A stretch of DNA of 26,774 bases, taken from the NCBI GenBank assembly GCA_026990045.1, contig JALSIK010000097.1, positions 1-26,774 on the forward strand. The letters run 5' to 3'. Source of the DNA: Chromatiales bacterium (lineage in GTDB: Bacteria; Pseudomonadota; Gammaproteobacteria; CAMYNG01). The notes beneath the pieces were generated by a model. The model saw only the letters and a list, made by a program, of their open reading frames with translations. It ran no database searches and was not told where the DNA came from. A program made the translations under genes and the position numbers. Of the stretch, positions 7,713 to 16,590 are shown one piece after another. Positions within the stretch are counted from its first letter, which is position 1. The number at the start of each line of letters is the position of its first letter.

Positions 7713-7807
7713 CGCCACCCCTCCTGTACCGGGCCGCCGCCCGCAGCGGCGCCCGTGGGCCAGGCGGGGCGACGGCACCGCATTGGCCCCTGCCTCACCG
7801 TTCGAAA

Positions 7808-7825
7808 CACGGGGGAAACCCCGTG
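7808..7825 (-). other. Hairpin between msrP and msrQ
   Basis: Arms CACGGGG and CCCCGTG (7 bp) around a 4-nt loop, followed on the minus strand by TTTCG. It lies in the 142-bp gap of the putative msrPQ operon and could attenuate or stabilise transcripts; weak as a terminator. Confidence 0.35.
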
Positions 7826-7854
7826 GGTTTTCCCCGCCCTGGGGGTCATCCATG

Positions 7855-8802
7855 TCAGAAATACCTGCGCAGGTCCATGCCGCGATAGAGGTGCGCCACC
7901 TGCTCGGCATAGCCGTTGAACATGAGCGTCTTGCGCTTGAAGAACTCCCCGATGCGGCGCTCGCGGGCCTGGCTCCAGCGCGGGTGATCCACGGTGGGGT
8001 TGACGTTGGCATAGAACCCGTACTCGCGCGGAGACGCCTTCATCCAGCTCGTGAGCGGCTGGCGCTCGGTGAAACGGATGCGGACGATGGACTTGATGCT
8101 CTTGAAGCCGTACTTCCACGGGACCACCAGCCGCAGCGGCGCACCGTTCTGGTTGGGCAGCACTTCGCCGTACAGCCCCACCGCCAGGAGGGTGAGCGGA
8201 TGCATGGCCTCGTCCATGCGCAGCCCTTCCACGTAGGGCCAGTCCAGCACGCGGCGCCGCTGCCCCGGCATCTGCTCCGGGTCGTACAGCGTGGTGAACT
8301 CCACGTACTTCGCCCGCGAGGTGGGGGCGAACCGCTTGAGCAGGCCGGCCAGGGGAAAGCCCACCCACGGGATCACCATGGACCAGCCCTCGACACAGCG
8401 CAGGCGGTAGATGCGCTCCTCCAGCGGGTGGGGTCGCAGGATGTCTTCCAGGGTGTAGGCGCCCGGTTTCTCGCACTCGCCTTCCACCGTCACCGACCAG
8501 GGCTCCGTGCGCAGGCCAGCGGCGCGCTCGGCCGGGGAGTACTTGTCGGTGCCGAACTCGTAGAAATTGTTGTAGCCGGCCACGTGCTTGAACGGGGTCG
8601 GCGGCTCGTCGGTGCGAAAGGCCGCGGGCGCGGGCCGGAAGGCCAGCCGCCGCCCGCCGTGCCCGGCCCCGGCCGGTCCCGGCAGCGCCGCGGCGGCCAA
8701 GGCCGCCACGCCGGTCTGGATGACGCGCCTGCGCTCCCGCCACACCTCCGGCGGGGTGATCTCAGAGGCAAGGACCTCCGGGGAAAAACGCTGCCTGCCC
8801 AT
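7855..8802 (-). CDS. msrP: Periplasmic methionine sulfoxide reductase catalytic subunit MsrP (YedY)
   Basis: Molybdopterin enzyme that reduces methionine sulfoxide in oxidised periplasmic proteins, receiving electrons from MsrQ. The product is 315 aa. A long N-terminus precedes the twin-arginine signal (RRRVIQTGVAALAAAALP, Arg24-26). The sulfite-oxidase-fold domain shows FYEFGTDK, WSVTVEGECEKPG, the molybdenum-ligand cysteine in LRCVEGWSMVIPW (Cys136), LYGEVLPNQNGAPLRLVVPWKYGFKSIKSIV and the C-terminal MFNGYAEQVAHLYRGMDLRRYF, all as in YedY. The ATG at 8802 has a GAGGGCGGG ribosome site. It is first gene of msrPQ and divergent from the two-TM protein at 8995. Confidence 0.95.
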   Translation of the reverse strand: MGRQRFSPEVLASEITPPEVWRERRRVIQTGVAALAAAALPGPAGAGHGGRRLAFRPAPAAFRTDEPPTPFKHVAGYNNFYEFGTDKYSPAERAAGLRTEPWSVTVEGECEKPGAYTLEDILRPHPLEERIYRLRCVEGWSMVIPWVGFPLAGLLKRFAPTSRAKYVEFTTLYDPEQMPGQRRRVLDWPYVEGLRMDEAMHPLTLLAVGLYGEVLPNQNGAPLRLVVPWKYGFKSIKSIVRIRFTERQPLTSWMKASPREYGFYANVNPTVDHPRWSQARERRIGEFFKRKTLMFNGYAEQVAHLYRGMDLRRYF

Positions 8803-8886
8803 GATGCCCGCCCTCGTCGCCGATGCCGATGGGCCCGTTGGACCACCATCAGACCGATTCTATCCCGGCGCCCCCGGGCAGGCGAA

Positions 8887-8904
8887 AATGCGGCCGCCCG
8901 CATT
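8887..8904. repeat. Short palindrome in the msrP/8995 divergent promoter region
   Basis: Arms AATGCGG (8887-8893) and CCGCATT (8898-8904) with a 4-bp centre. A second 7-bp dyad, GTCCGGC/GCCGGAC, spans 8951-8970 in the leader of the plus-strand gene. Either may be an operator or leader hairpin; no regulator is identified. Confidence 0.3.
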
Positions 8905-8994
8905 GCGGGCCCCGGGACAGTTGTGCGAAAGTTTCGGCCCCGACCCCGTCGTCCGGCGCAGCGGCCGGACCCAGGCAAGGAAAACCCTACAAGC

Positions 8995-9636
8995 ATGGCG
9001 GACAAAAAGGTTGCGGACCGGGTGCTGGTGCAGAAGAGCACCGCCACCGGCGAAGAGCGGGGGTTCGAGATCTACAACCGCAAGTACCTGCGGGTGAGCT
9101 GCCGCGGGCTGCGCAGCAGGCGCCGCTATGACCTGCACCTGGCCATGCTGGAACCCTGGCCCATCCGCCACCGGCGCATCAGCTGGCGCTGGCTGGGCGC
9201 GTTCCTGGTCCTGGCCGCGGCCAGCGGCGGGGCCGGGTGGACCCTGTACGCCGCCGGCGGGCGGGTGGACCTCAGCCTGTGGGTGCCGGTGCTGGCCGGG
9301 CTGGTGTTCTTCACCCTGGGGGCGCTGGTGATGTTCGTGGTGCACTCACCCAACGTCACCGAGTTCCGCAGCCGTTACGGCGGCTGCGTGCTGGTGAGCC
9401 TGTTCTACGGCAAGCCCGCCCGGCGCCCGTTCCAGGAGTTCGTCGAGGAGCTCAAGAACCGGATCCTCGCCGCCAGCCAGGAGCTGGCGGTGGACAAGAG
9501 CCAGATGCTGGCCATCGAGCTCAAGGAGCTGCGCCGCCTGGCCGGCGAGGGGGCCATCACCGACGCCGACTACGCCCGGGCCAAGGAGCGGATCTTCCGG
9601 TTGCATGGAAACAACCAGGGAAGTGGCGAGGGCTGA
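8995..9636 (+). CDS. Two-TM membrane protein of unknown function with a SHOCT-like tail
   Basis: A 213-aa protein I do not recognise by name. The N-terminal 60 residues are basic and soluble (MADKKVADRVLVQKS..., then LRSRRRYDLHLAM). Two transmembrane segments follow (about 66-86 and 95-115) with a short loop. A cytoplasmic-looking region has the conserved-looking VHSPNVTEFRSRYGGCVLVSLFYGKP, then a helical part. The end, ELRRLAGEGAITDADYARAKERIF, resembles the SHOCT short C-terminal motif. The ATG at 8995 follows AAGGA at a rather long distance (13 nt). The final codons enter a heptamer-repeat region. Divergent from msrP, convergent with clpB. A real gene by codon pattern and composition; function open. 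Confidence 0.8.
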   Translation: MADKKVADRVLVQKSTATGEERGFEIYNRKYLRVSCRGLRSRRRYDLHLAMLEPWPIRHRRISWRWLGAFLVLAAASGGAGWTLYAAGGRVDLSLWVPVLAGLVFFTLGALVMFVVHSPNVTEFRSRYGGCVLVSLFYGKPARRPFQEFVEELKNRILAASQELAVDKSQMLAIELKELRRLAGEGAITDADYARAKERIFRLHGNNQGSGEG

Positions 9637-9729
9637 GGGGCGAGGGGCCGGAAACAACACCCAAGCGTAGACTCAGCGGGGACCTCACCTTCCTCGCCAC
9701 CCGCCACCCGCCACTCGCCACTCGCCCCT
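9622..9729. repeat. Inverted pair of degenerate heptamer arrays (GGCGAGT/ACTCGCC type)
   Basis: The left part (9622-9649) reads GTGGCGAG, then GGGGCGAG. The right part (9691-9729) has about five ACTCGCC or ACCCGCC units in the opposite sense. About 40 bp separate them. The left arm covers the stop codon of the 8995 gene; the right arm begins 20 bp past the clpB stop. The same heptamer occurs as a clean array at 26745. Confidence 0.75.
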
Positions 9730-9748
9730 GCGCCGCCGCGCGCGGCGC
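9730..9748 (-). terminator. GC hairpin just past the clpB stop
   Basis: Arms GCGCCG/CGGCGC (6 bp, loop 7) immediately after the clpB TGA on the minus strand. There is no T-run, so termination is uncertain. Confidence 0.3.
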
Positions 9749-12343
<2,595 letters not shown>

Positions 12344-12418
12344 GGAAGGTCTTCCCCCTGATTCTCGGATTCGGCACACCGCGTCGCCCGCACCACGCGG
12401 TGACCGGTTTCCCCCTAA

Positions 12419-12444
12419 GTATGGGTGAAATCGGCCGGTTCAAG
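12419..12444 (-). promoter_or_regulatory. Heat-shock (sigma-32/RpoH) promoter of clpB
   Basis: On the minus strand, CTTGAA (12444-12439), a 12-bp spacer, then ACCCATAC (12426-12419), close to the sigma-32 consensus CTTGAA...CCCCATNT. Expected start is near 12411, giving a leader of about 70 nt. It lies directly behind the stop of the GltB-like gene. Confidence 0.8.
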
Positions 12445-12467
12445 TGGGAAAAAACGCCTCGGGGGAG
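12445..12467 (-). terminator. Weak T-run after the GltB-like gene
   Basis: Right after the TGA the minus strand reads CTCCCCCGAG followed by GCG and six T. The stem is short (3-4 bp), so this is a poor terminator, but it would separate the upstream gene from the clpB promoter. Confidence 0.3.
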
Positions 12468-13976
12468 TCACGGCGCGCCGCCGCCGGCCGCGGCGCCGTG
12501 CCGCGCGGGGACGGGATAGGGATGCAGCGCCGACAGGGGCACGCTGTGGCCGGGCCGCTGGACGACGCGCACGTGCTCGCGCCGCAACTCGCGCGCGTGG
12601 GCCAGGCCGCAGGAGTGGGCCAGGGCGTTGACCTCGTGGTTCATCCAGCGGGCGTACTGGGCCACGCGCCGGGCCTTGTCGCTCACCACCAGCCCGCGCT
12701 GGCGGCGCGGGTCATGGGTGGTGATGCCGGTGGGGCAGGTGTCGCGGTGGCACTGCATGGACTGGATGCAGCCCAGCGCGAACATGAACCCGCGGGCCGA
12801 GACCGCGAAGTCGGCGCCTGCGCACAGGGCCCAGGCCACCCGGGCCGAGGTCACCAGCTTGCCCGAGGCGATGACCCGGACGCGCTCGCGCAGGCCGGCC
12901 GCCAGCAGGGCGTCCACCGCCAGGGGCAGGGCCTCGCCCAGGGGCAGCCCCACGTGGTCGGCCAGGAGCTGCGGCGCCGCGCCGCTGCCGCCCTCGCCCC
13001 CGTCGACGGTGATGAAATCGGGGGCGCTGGCCTCGCCCCGGCGCAGGACGGCCTCGCACAGCTCCTGCAGGAAGGCCCCGGAGCCGATGACGGTCTTGAA
13101 TCCCACCGGGCGCCCGGTGACCGTGCGCACGCGGTCGATCATGTCCAGCAGGTCGTCCACGCACTTGATCTCGGGATGGCGGTTGGGACTGGATGCCGTC
13201 CGGCCCACCGGGATGCCGCGGATCTCCGCGATCTCCGGCGTCACCTTGGCCGCCGGCAGCACCCCGCCGCGGCCCGGCTTGGCCCCCTGGGCCAGCTTGA
13301 TCTCGAAGGCCCGCACGTGCGGCGCCACCTCGCGCAGGCGCCGCTCCGACAGCCGGCCCTCGGCATCGCGCACGCCGTACTTGGCGGTGCCGATCTGGAA
13401 CACGAGATCGCAGCCGCCCTCGCGGTGGTAGGGCGACAGGCCCCCTTCCCCGGTGTTGAGCCAGATGCCGGCCTCGGCCGCGCCGCGGGACAGGGCCTGC
13501 ACCGCCGGCCGGGACAGGGCACCGTAGCTCATGCCCGAGATGTTGAAGATGGAACGGGCGACGAAGGGCCGGTCGCAATGGGGCCCGATGACCAGCGGCG
13601 GCGCCGGGACCCGCTCCTCGGCCAGGCGCGGAAAGGGGGCGTTGACGAAGATGAGCGAGCCCGGCTCGCGCAGGTCGTTGGTGGAACCGAACCCCACCAG
13701 GCCGCCCAGCCCCTTGGCGGTGCGGTAGACCCAGGCCCGGGTGGCCCGGTTGAAGGGCTGCTCCTGCCGGTCCATGGCGAAGAAGTACTGGCGGAAGAAC
13801 TCGCCCTGGCGCTCGAACAGGTAGCGCAGGCGTCCGATGACCGGGTAGTTGCGGCGGATGGTATGGGTGGTCTGGAAACGGTCCTGCACGTACATGACCG
13901 CCACCGCCACCACCCCGAGCCCCACCAGCCCGGTCATGCCGAGAATCACCCAACTGGCCAGCTCCATCAGCTCCAT
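12468..13976 (-). CDS. Membrane-anchored FMN-binding glutamate-synthase-like protein
   Basis: A 502-aa member of the FMN-binding glutamate synthase family (the GltB central/FMN domain alone). One N-terminal transmembrane helix (about residues 6-30, WVILGMTGLVGLGVVAVAVMY) is followed by a basic segment. The barrel shows FNISGMSYGALS, NTGEGGLSPYH, FEIKLAQGAKPGRGG and DGGEGGSGAAP (FMN/phosphate contacts). The cysteines C403, C409 and C414 are in C-X5-C-X4-C spacing, the 3Fe-4S ligand pattern of glutamate synthase. There is no glutaminase domain and no adjacent gltD, so the physiological reaction is unknown. Start ATG 13976 lacks a clear ribosome site; ATG 13967 is an alternative. The family is certain, the substrate is not. 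Confidence 0.9.
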   Translation of the reverse strand: MELMELASWVILGMTGLVGLGVVAVAVMYVQDRFQTTHTIRRNYPVIGRLRYLFERQGEFFRQYFFAMDRQEQPFNRATRAWVYRTAKGLGGLVGFGSTNDLREPGSLIFVNAPFPRLAEERVPAPPLVIGPHCDRPFVARSIFNISGMSYGALSRPAVQALSRGAAEAGIWLNTGEGGLSPYHREGGCDLVFQIGTAKYGVRDAEGRLSERRLREVAPHVRAFEIKLAQGAKPGRGGVLPAAKVTPEIAEIRGIPVGRTASSPNRHPEIKCVDDLLDMIDRVRTVTGRPVGFKTVIGSGAFLQELCEAVLRRGEASAPDFITVDGGEGGSGAAPQLLADHVGLPLGEALPLAVDALLAAGLRERVRVIASGKLVTSARVAWALCAGADFAVSARGFMFALGCIQSMQCHRDTCPTGITTHDPRRQRGLVVSDKARRVAQYARWMNHEVNALAHSCGLAHARELRREHVRVVQRPGHSVPLSALHPYPVPARHGAAAGGGAP

Positions 13977-14070
13977 AGGATTAATGGTTCCGGTGGCTGC
14001 GACTTACCTCCCCTGATTCATCGACCCCTGCCGGGGCAATGTTTAGCAGGCTGTTGGAAAACGACCTGCC

Positions 14071-14192
14071 GGGGCGGGGCAGGGATGCCCCGCCCGCGAA
14101 TCGAGCGTGTCAACGCTCGATTCGGCGCAGCCGAACCCGGACCTGCGCCGGGTTCGGCGCGTTGAAAAAGGCCGGGACAGGCCTTTTTCAAC
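14071..14192 (-). repeat. Four-hairpin dispersed repeat, copy 2 (inverted relative to copy 1)
   Basis: The same four stem-loops as 4902-5022, read on the minus strand. H1 is 14161-14192 (13-bp stem, loop 6), H2 14131-14157, H3 14097-14124 (11-bp perfect stem) and H4 14072-14095. H1 overlaps the stop codon of the plsC-like gene, exactly as copy 1 does with hemH. Beyond H4, at 14046-14069, a GCAGG/CCTGC dyad encloses GTTGGAAAACG, which resembles the H1 end (GTTGAAAAAGG). The element therefore may have similar inverted termini. Confidence 0.93.
14161..14192 (-). terminator. Terminator hairpin of the plsC-like gene (repeat H1)
   Basis: A 13-bp perfect stem, GTTGAAAAAGGCC with GGCCTTTTTCAAC. The T-tract is in the descending arm on the minus strand. 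The TGA stop of the gene is at 14190-14188, inside the arm. Confidence 0.6.
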
Positions 14193-14859
14193 CTCTTGTC
14201 AGCCACGCCTCCAGCCGGGCCAGGCACCGGGCCTCGTCACCGGGCCGGCAACGCGTCTCGCCGCGGAACACCAGCCGCGCCCGGGCCCGCAGGAACACGG
14301 CGCCCAGCACCCGGCCCTGGCCGCGCACCCCGCCGATGTGCACCGCCAGCACCGGTGCCCCGGACAGGGCGGCCAGGCGGGCCACGCCCCGCTTGAGCGG
14401 CGGCGGCGGCCGGCCGGGGGGCTGGATGCGCCCGCCGGGAAACAGGGCCACCACCTCGCCGCGGGCCAGGGCCGCCAGCGCCTCGCGGAAGGCCTGCTGG
14501 GGCCGCGACTCGCGGTCCACCGGGATGCAGCCCATGGCCCGGAACAGCCAGCGCAGGCCCCGGCGCTCGTACTGCTCGCGGGCGATGAGAAAGCGCAGCG
14601 GGCGGCGCACGGCCGCCACCATGAGCACGGGATCGAGGCCGGAGACGTGGTTGGCCACCAGCAACGCCGGGCCCGATTCCGGCAGGGGCACGGGATCGGC
14701 GACCAGGCGGTGCCAGCGGCGGCAGAACAGGCGCACGAGCCCGTCCACCACCGTGAGCGTGCGGCGGCCCCAGTCCGCCTCGTGGGCCCGCCAGCCCAGC
14801 CAGGCCAGCCCGGCCGCGGCCGCCACCGCCCCGCCCGCCATGACCGGCCACGGCTCCAC
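14188..14859 (-). CDS. 1-acyl-sn-glycerol-3-phosphate acyltransferase-like protein (PlsC family)
   Basis: Probable phospholipid acyltransferase acting at the inner membrane, 223 aa. The catalytic NHVSGLDPVLM carries the H-x4-D motif. IPVDRES and the glycerophosphate-binding FPGGRIQPPG (in place of the usual FPEGTRS, so a degenerate form) follow, then VLAVHIGG. A hydrophobic segment at the N-terminus (VMAGGAVAAAAGLAWLGW) may anchor it. The GTG at 14859 was chosen because GAGG lies 6 nt upstream and it begins just past the ZIP stop (14868); ATG 14841 is possible. It probably forms an operon with the ZIP gene. The altered second motif makes substrate assignment unsure; other LPLAT members are possible. 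Confidence 0.85.
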   Translation of the reverse strand: MEPWPVMAGGAVAAAAGLAWLGWRAHEADWGRRTLTVVDGLVRLFCRRWHRLVADPVPLPESGPALLVANHVSGLDPVLMVAAVRRPLRFLIAREQYERRGLRWLFRAMGCIPVDRESRPQQAFREALAALARGEVVALFPGGRIQPPGRPPPPLKRGVARLAALSGAPVLAVHIGGVRGQGRVLGAVFLRARARLVFRGETRCRPGDEARCLARLEAWLTRG

Positions 14860-14867
14860 GCCGGTCC

Positions 14868-15650
14868 TCAGTGCAGCGTGGAGTGGGCGGCGAAGATCAC
14901 CCCCACCCCCAGCAGGATGAGGCTGATCTGCTGCAGGGTGGCGCGCCACTCCAGGCGCCGGTGCAGCCCCGGGATGAGATCGGCCACCGCGATGTAGATG
15001 AAGCTGGCCGCCGCCACCGCCAGCACGTAGGGCAGCACCGCGCGGACACCGGCCAGGCCGTACCAGGCCGCCACCGCCCCGGCCACGGTGGTAAGGCTGG
15101 AGAGCACGTTGTAGAACAGGGCCCGGCGGCGACTGAAGCCGCTGTGCAGCAGCACCGCGAAGTCACCCACCTCCTGCGGGATCTCGTGCGCCGCCACCGC
15201 CAGCGCGGTGACGATCCCCAGGTGGACGTCGGTCATGAAGGCGGCCGCGATGAGCACCCCGTCCACCAGGTTGTGGACGGCATCCCCCACCAGCACCAGG
15301 ATTCCCGCGGCGGGCTGGGCCGGGGCATCGGGGGCCGGGGCATGGGCCTCGCAGTCGGCGGCGTGGCAGTGGCGCCACAATACCGTTTTCTCCAGCAGGA
15401 AGAAGCCCAGCAGCCCCAGCAGCACGGCCAGACCCAGGCGGTGCACGGTGGCCTCGTCGGCCCCGGCGAAGGCGTGGGGCAGCAGGGCCAGGAACGCCGC
15501 CCCCAGCAGGGCCCCGATGGCGAAACTCACCAGGTGCGGCAGCAGGCGGGCCTGCCACCGGTCGGCGGCGAACATGAAGGCCGCCGCCGCCAGCACGCTG
15601 GCCACGCCCCCGGCCAGGCTGAAGACGAGGATCCAGGTGAGCAGGCTCAT
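14868..15650 (-). CDS. ZIP family metal transporter
   Basis: Inner-membrane divalent metal (zinc/iron) transporter of 260 aa with about eight hydrophobic segments. The conserved helix IV motif GDAVHNLVDGVLIAAAF and helix V motif AVAAHEIPQEVGDFAVLL carry the metal-site His/Asn/Asp and His/Glu residues. The variable loop between helices III and IV holds a small His/Cys cluster (WRHCHAADCEAHAP), as is usual for metal sensing in this family. The ATG at 15650 has GGGAGAA about 9 nt upstream. It is followed directly by the PlsC-like gene (8-bp gap). Metal specificity cannot be read from the sequence. Confidence 0.93.
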   Translation of the reverse strand: MSLLTWILVFSLAGGVASVLAAAAFMFAADRWQARLLPHLVSFAIGALLGAAFLALLPHAFAGADEATVHRLGLAVLLGLLGFFLLEKTVLWRHCHAADCEAHAPAPDAPAQPAAGILVLVGDAVHNLVDGVLIAAAFMTDVHLGIVTALAVAAHEIPQEVGDFAVLLHSGFSRRRALFYNVLSSLTTVAGAVAAWYGLAGVRAVLPYVLAVAAASFIYIAVADLIPGLHRRLEWRATLQQISLILLGVGVIFAAHSTLH

Positions 15651-15701
15651 GGGGCGGTGTTCTCCCGCGGCGGACGAGGCAAAGGGCGGGATGATAACAA
15701 A

Positions 15702-15726
15702 GGGTGCTGGGTGCTGGGTGCTGGGG
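15702..15726. repeat. Heptamer tandem repeat GGTGCTG (about 3.5 units)
   Basis: Three to four units of GGTGCTG, ending in a G-rich run. It lies between the ZIP start and the pgeF stop. A second, inverted and degenerate heptamer run is at 15819-15842, inside the pgeF 3' end. Confidence 0.8.
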
Positions 15727-15795
15727 GCCGGGGGCATTGAAGGAAATCACCCCAGGGGCCGGTCTCCCGTCACCGGTCTGGTATCCGGCCGCTGG

Positions 15796-16590
15796 TCATC
15801 CCGGCTCCGTCCCGGTCCCCAGCCGCCAGCCCCCAGCCCCTTTTCTCCATATGAGCGCCGCCATGCGCCCGGTGACACCGTCGCGGCGGTAGGAATAGAA
15901 CCGCGCCGGGTCGCCGTGGGTGCACGGGCCGCCGCCGAAGACCTGCTCCACGCCGCAGGCCGCCAGCCGGCGCCGGGCCAGGGCCTGGAGATCGGCCCGC
16001 CACCGGTCCCCCCCGTCGGGGACGAAGGCCTCCTCCGCCCCCGGATCCGTCTCCACGAAGGCCGCCCGCACCTCGGGCCCCACCTGGAAGGCCGACGGCC
16101 CGATGGCCGGCCCCAGCCAGGCGAGCACGTCCGCCGGCGGCACGCCCAGCGCCGCCACCGCCGCCTCCAGCACGCCGGCGGCGAGCCCGCGCCAGCCGGC
16201 GTGCACCGCCCCCACCCGGCCGCCGTCGCGGCTGCACAGGAGCACCGGCAGGCAGTCGGCGGTGAGCACCGCGCACACCACGCCGGGCGCCGCCGTCACC
16301 GCCGCGTCGGCCTCCGGCGTGGCGGCCGGGGCCGCCGTCAGCACCGCCACCCCGCACCCGTGTACCTGGCGGAGCCAGGCCGGCTCGCCCGGCAGGTCCA
16401 GGGCCGCGCGCAGCCGGGCCCGGTTGGCCGCCACCGCCGCCGGGTCGTCGCCCACGTGGTCCGCCAGGTTGAAACCGTCGAAGGGTGGCCGGCTCGCGCC
16501 GCCGGCGCGGGTGGTCACCGCGGCGGCCACGCCCGGCGGCGCCGGCCAGCGGGGTCGGATGAAAACGGGATCGTCAGCCGGCGCCGGCAT
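15796..16590 (-). CDS. pgeF: Purine nucleoside phosphorylase / peptidoglycan editing factor PgeF (YfiH, laccase-domain)
   Basis: Cytoplasmic protein of 264 aa in the multicopper-like DUF152 family. E. coli YfiH removes wrongly incorporated L-Ser-containing UDP-MurNAc precursors, and relatives act on purine nucleosides. The metal-site motifs are present: RQVHG, LTADCLPVLL and GAVHAGWRGLAAGVLE, then GPAIGPSAFQVG and FYSYRRDGVTGRMAALIW. The ATG at 16590 lies within the 3' end of rluD (17-bp overlap), implying translational coupling; no independent ribosome site is clear. The last about 15 residues (GAGGWRLGTGTEPG) are translated from degenerate heptamer repeats (15819-15842), so the C-terminus is an unusual extension. 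Confidence 0.93.
   Translation of the reverse strand: MPAPADDPVFIRPRWPAPPGVAAAVTTRAGGASRPPFDGFNLADHVGDDPAAVAANRARLRAALDLPGEPAWLRQVHGCGVAVLTAAPAATPEADAAVTAAPGVVCAVLTADCLPVLLCSRDGGRVGAVHAGWRGLAAGVLEAAVAALGVPPADVLAWLGPAIGPSAFQVGPEVRAAFVETDPGAEEAFVPDGGDRWRADLQALARRRLAACGVEQVFGGGPCTHGDPARFYSYRRDGVTGRMAALIWRKGAGGWRLGTGTEPG
15819..15842 (-). repeat. Degenerate heptamer repeat inside the pgeF 3' end
   Basis: Minus-strand units GGGGCTG, GGGGCTG, GCGGCTG, then GGGACCG. It codes the pgeF tail and is inverted relative to the GGTGCTG array at 15702-15726. Confidence 0.65.

Noticed and set aside
7543..9636. A 697-codon plus-strand frame ending in the two-TM protein
   Set aside because: Its first two thirds are antisense to msrQ and msrP; only 8995-9636 has a plausible start and protein-like composition.
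9622..9729. Heptamer arrays considered as a CRISPR
   Set aside because: Units are 7 bp with no spacers, and no cas genes are present.
14188..14949. Longer N-terminus for the plsC-like gene
   Set aside because: It overlaps the ZIP coding end and is proline/glycine-rich shadow sequence; the GTG at 14859 has a ribosome site.
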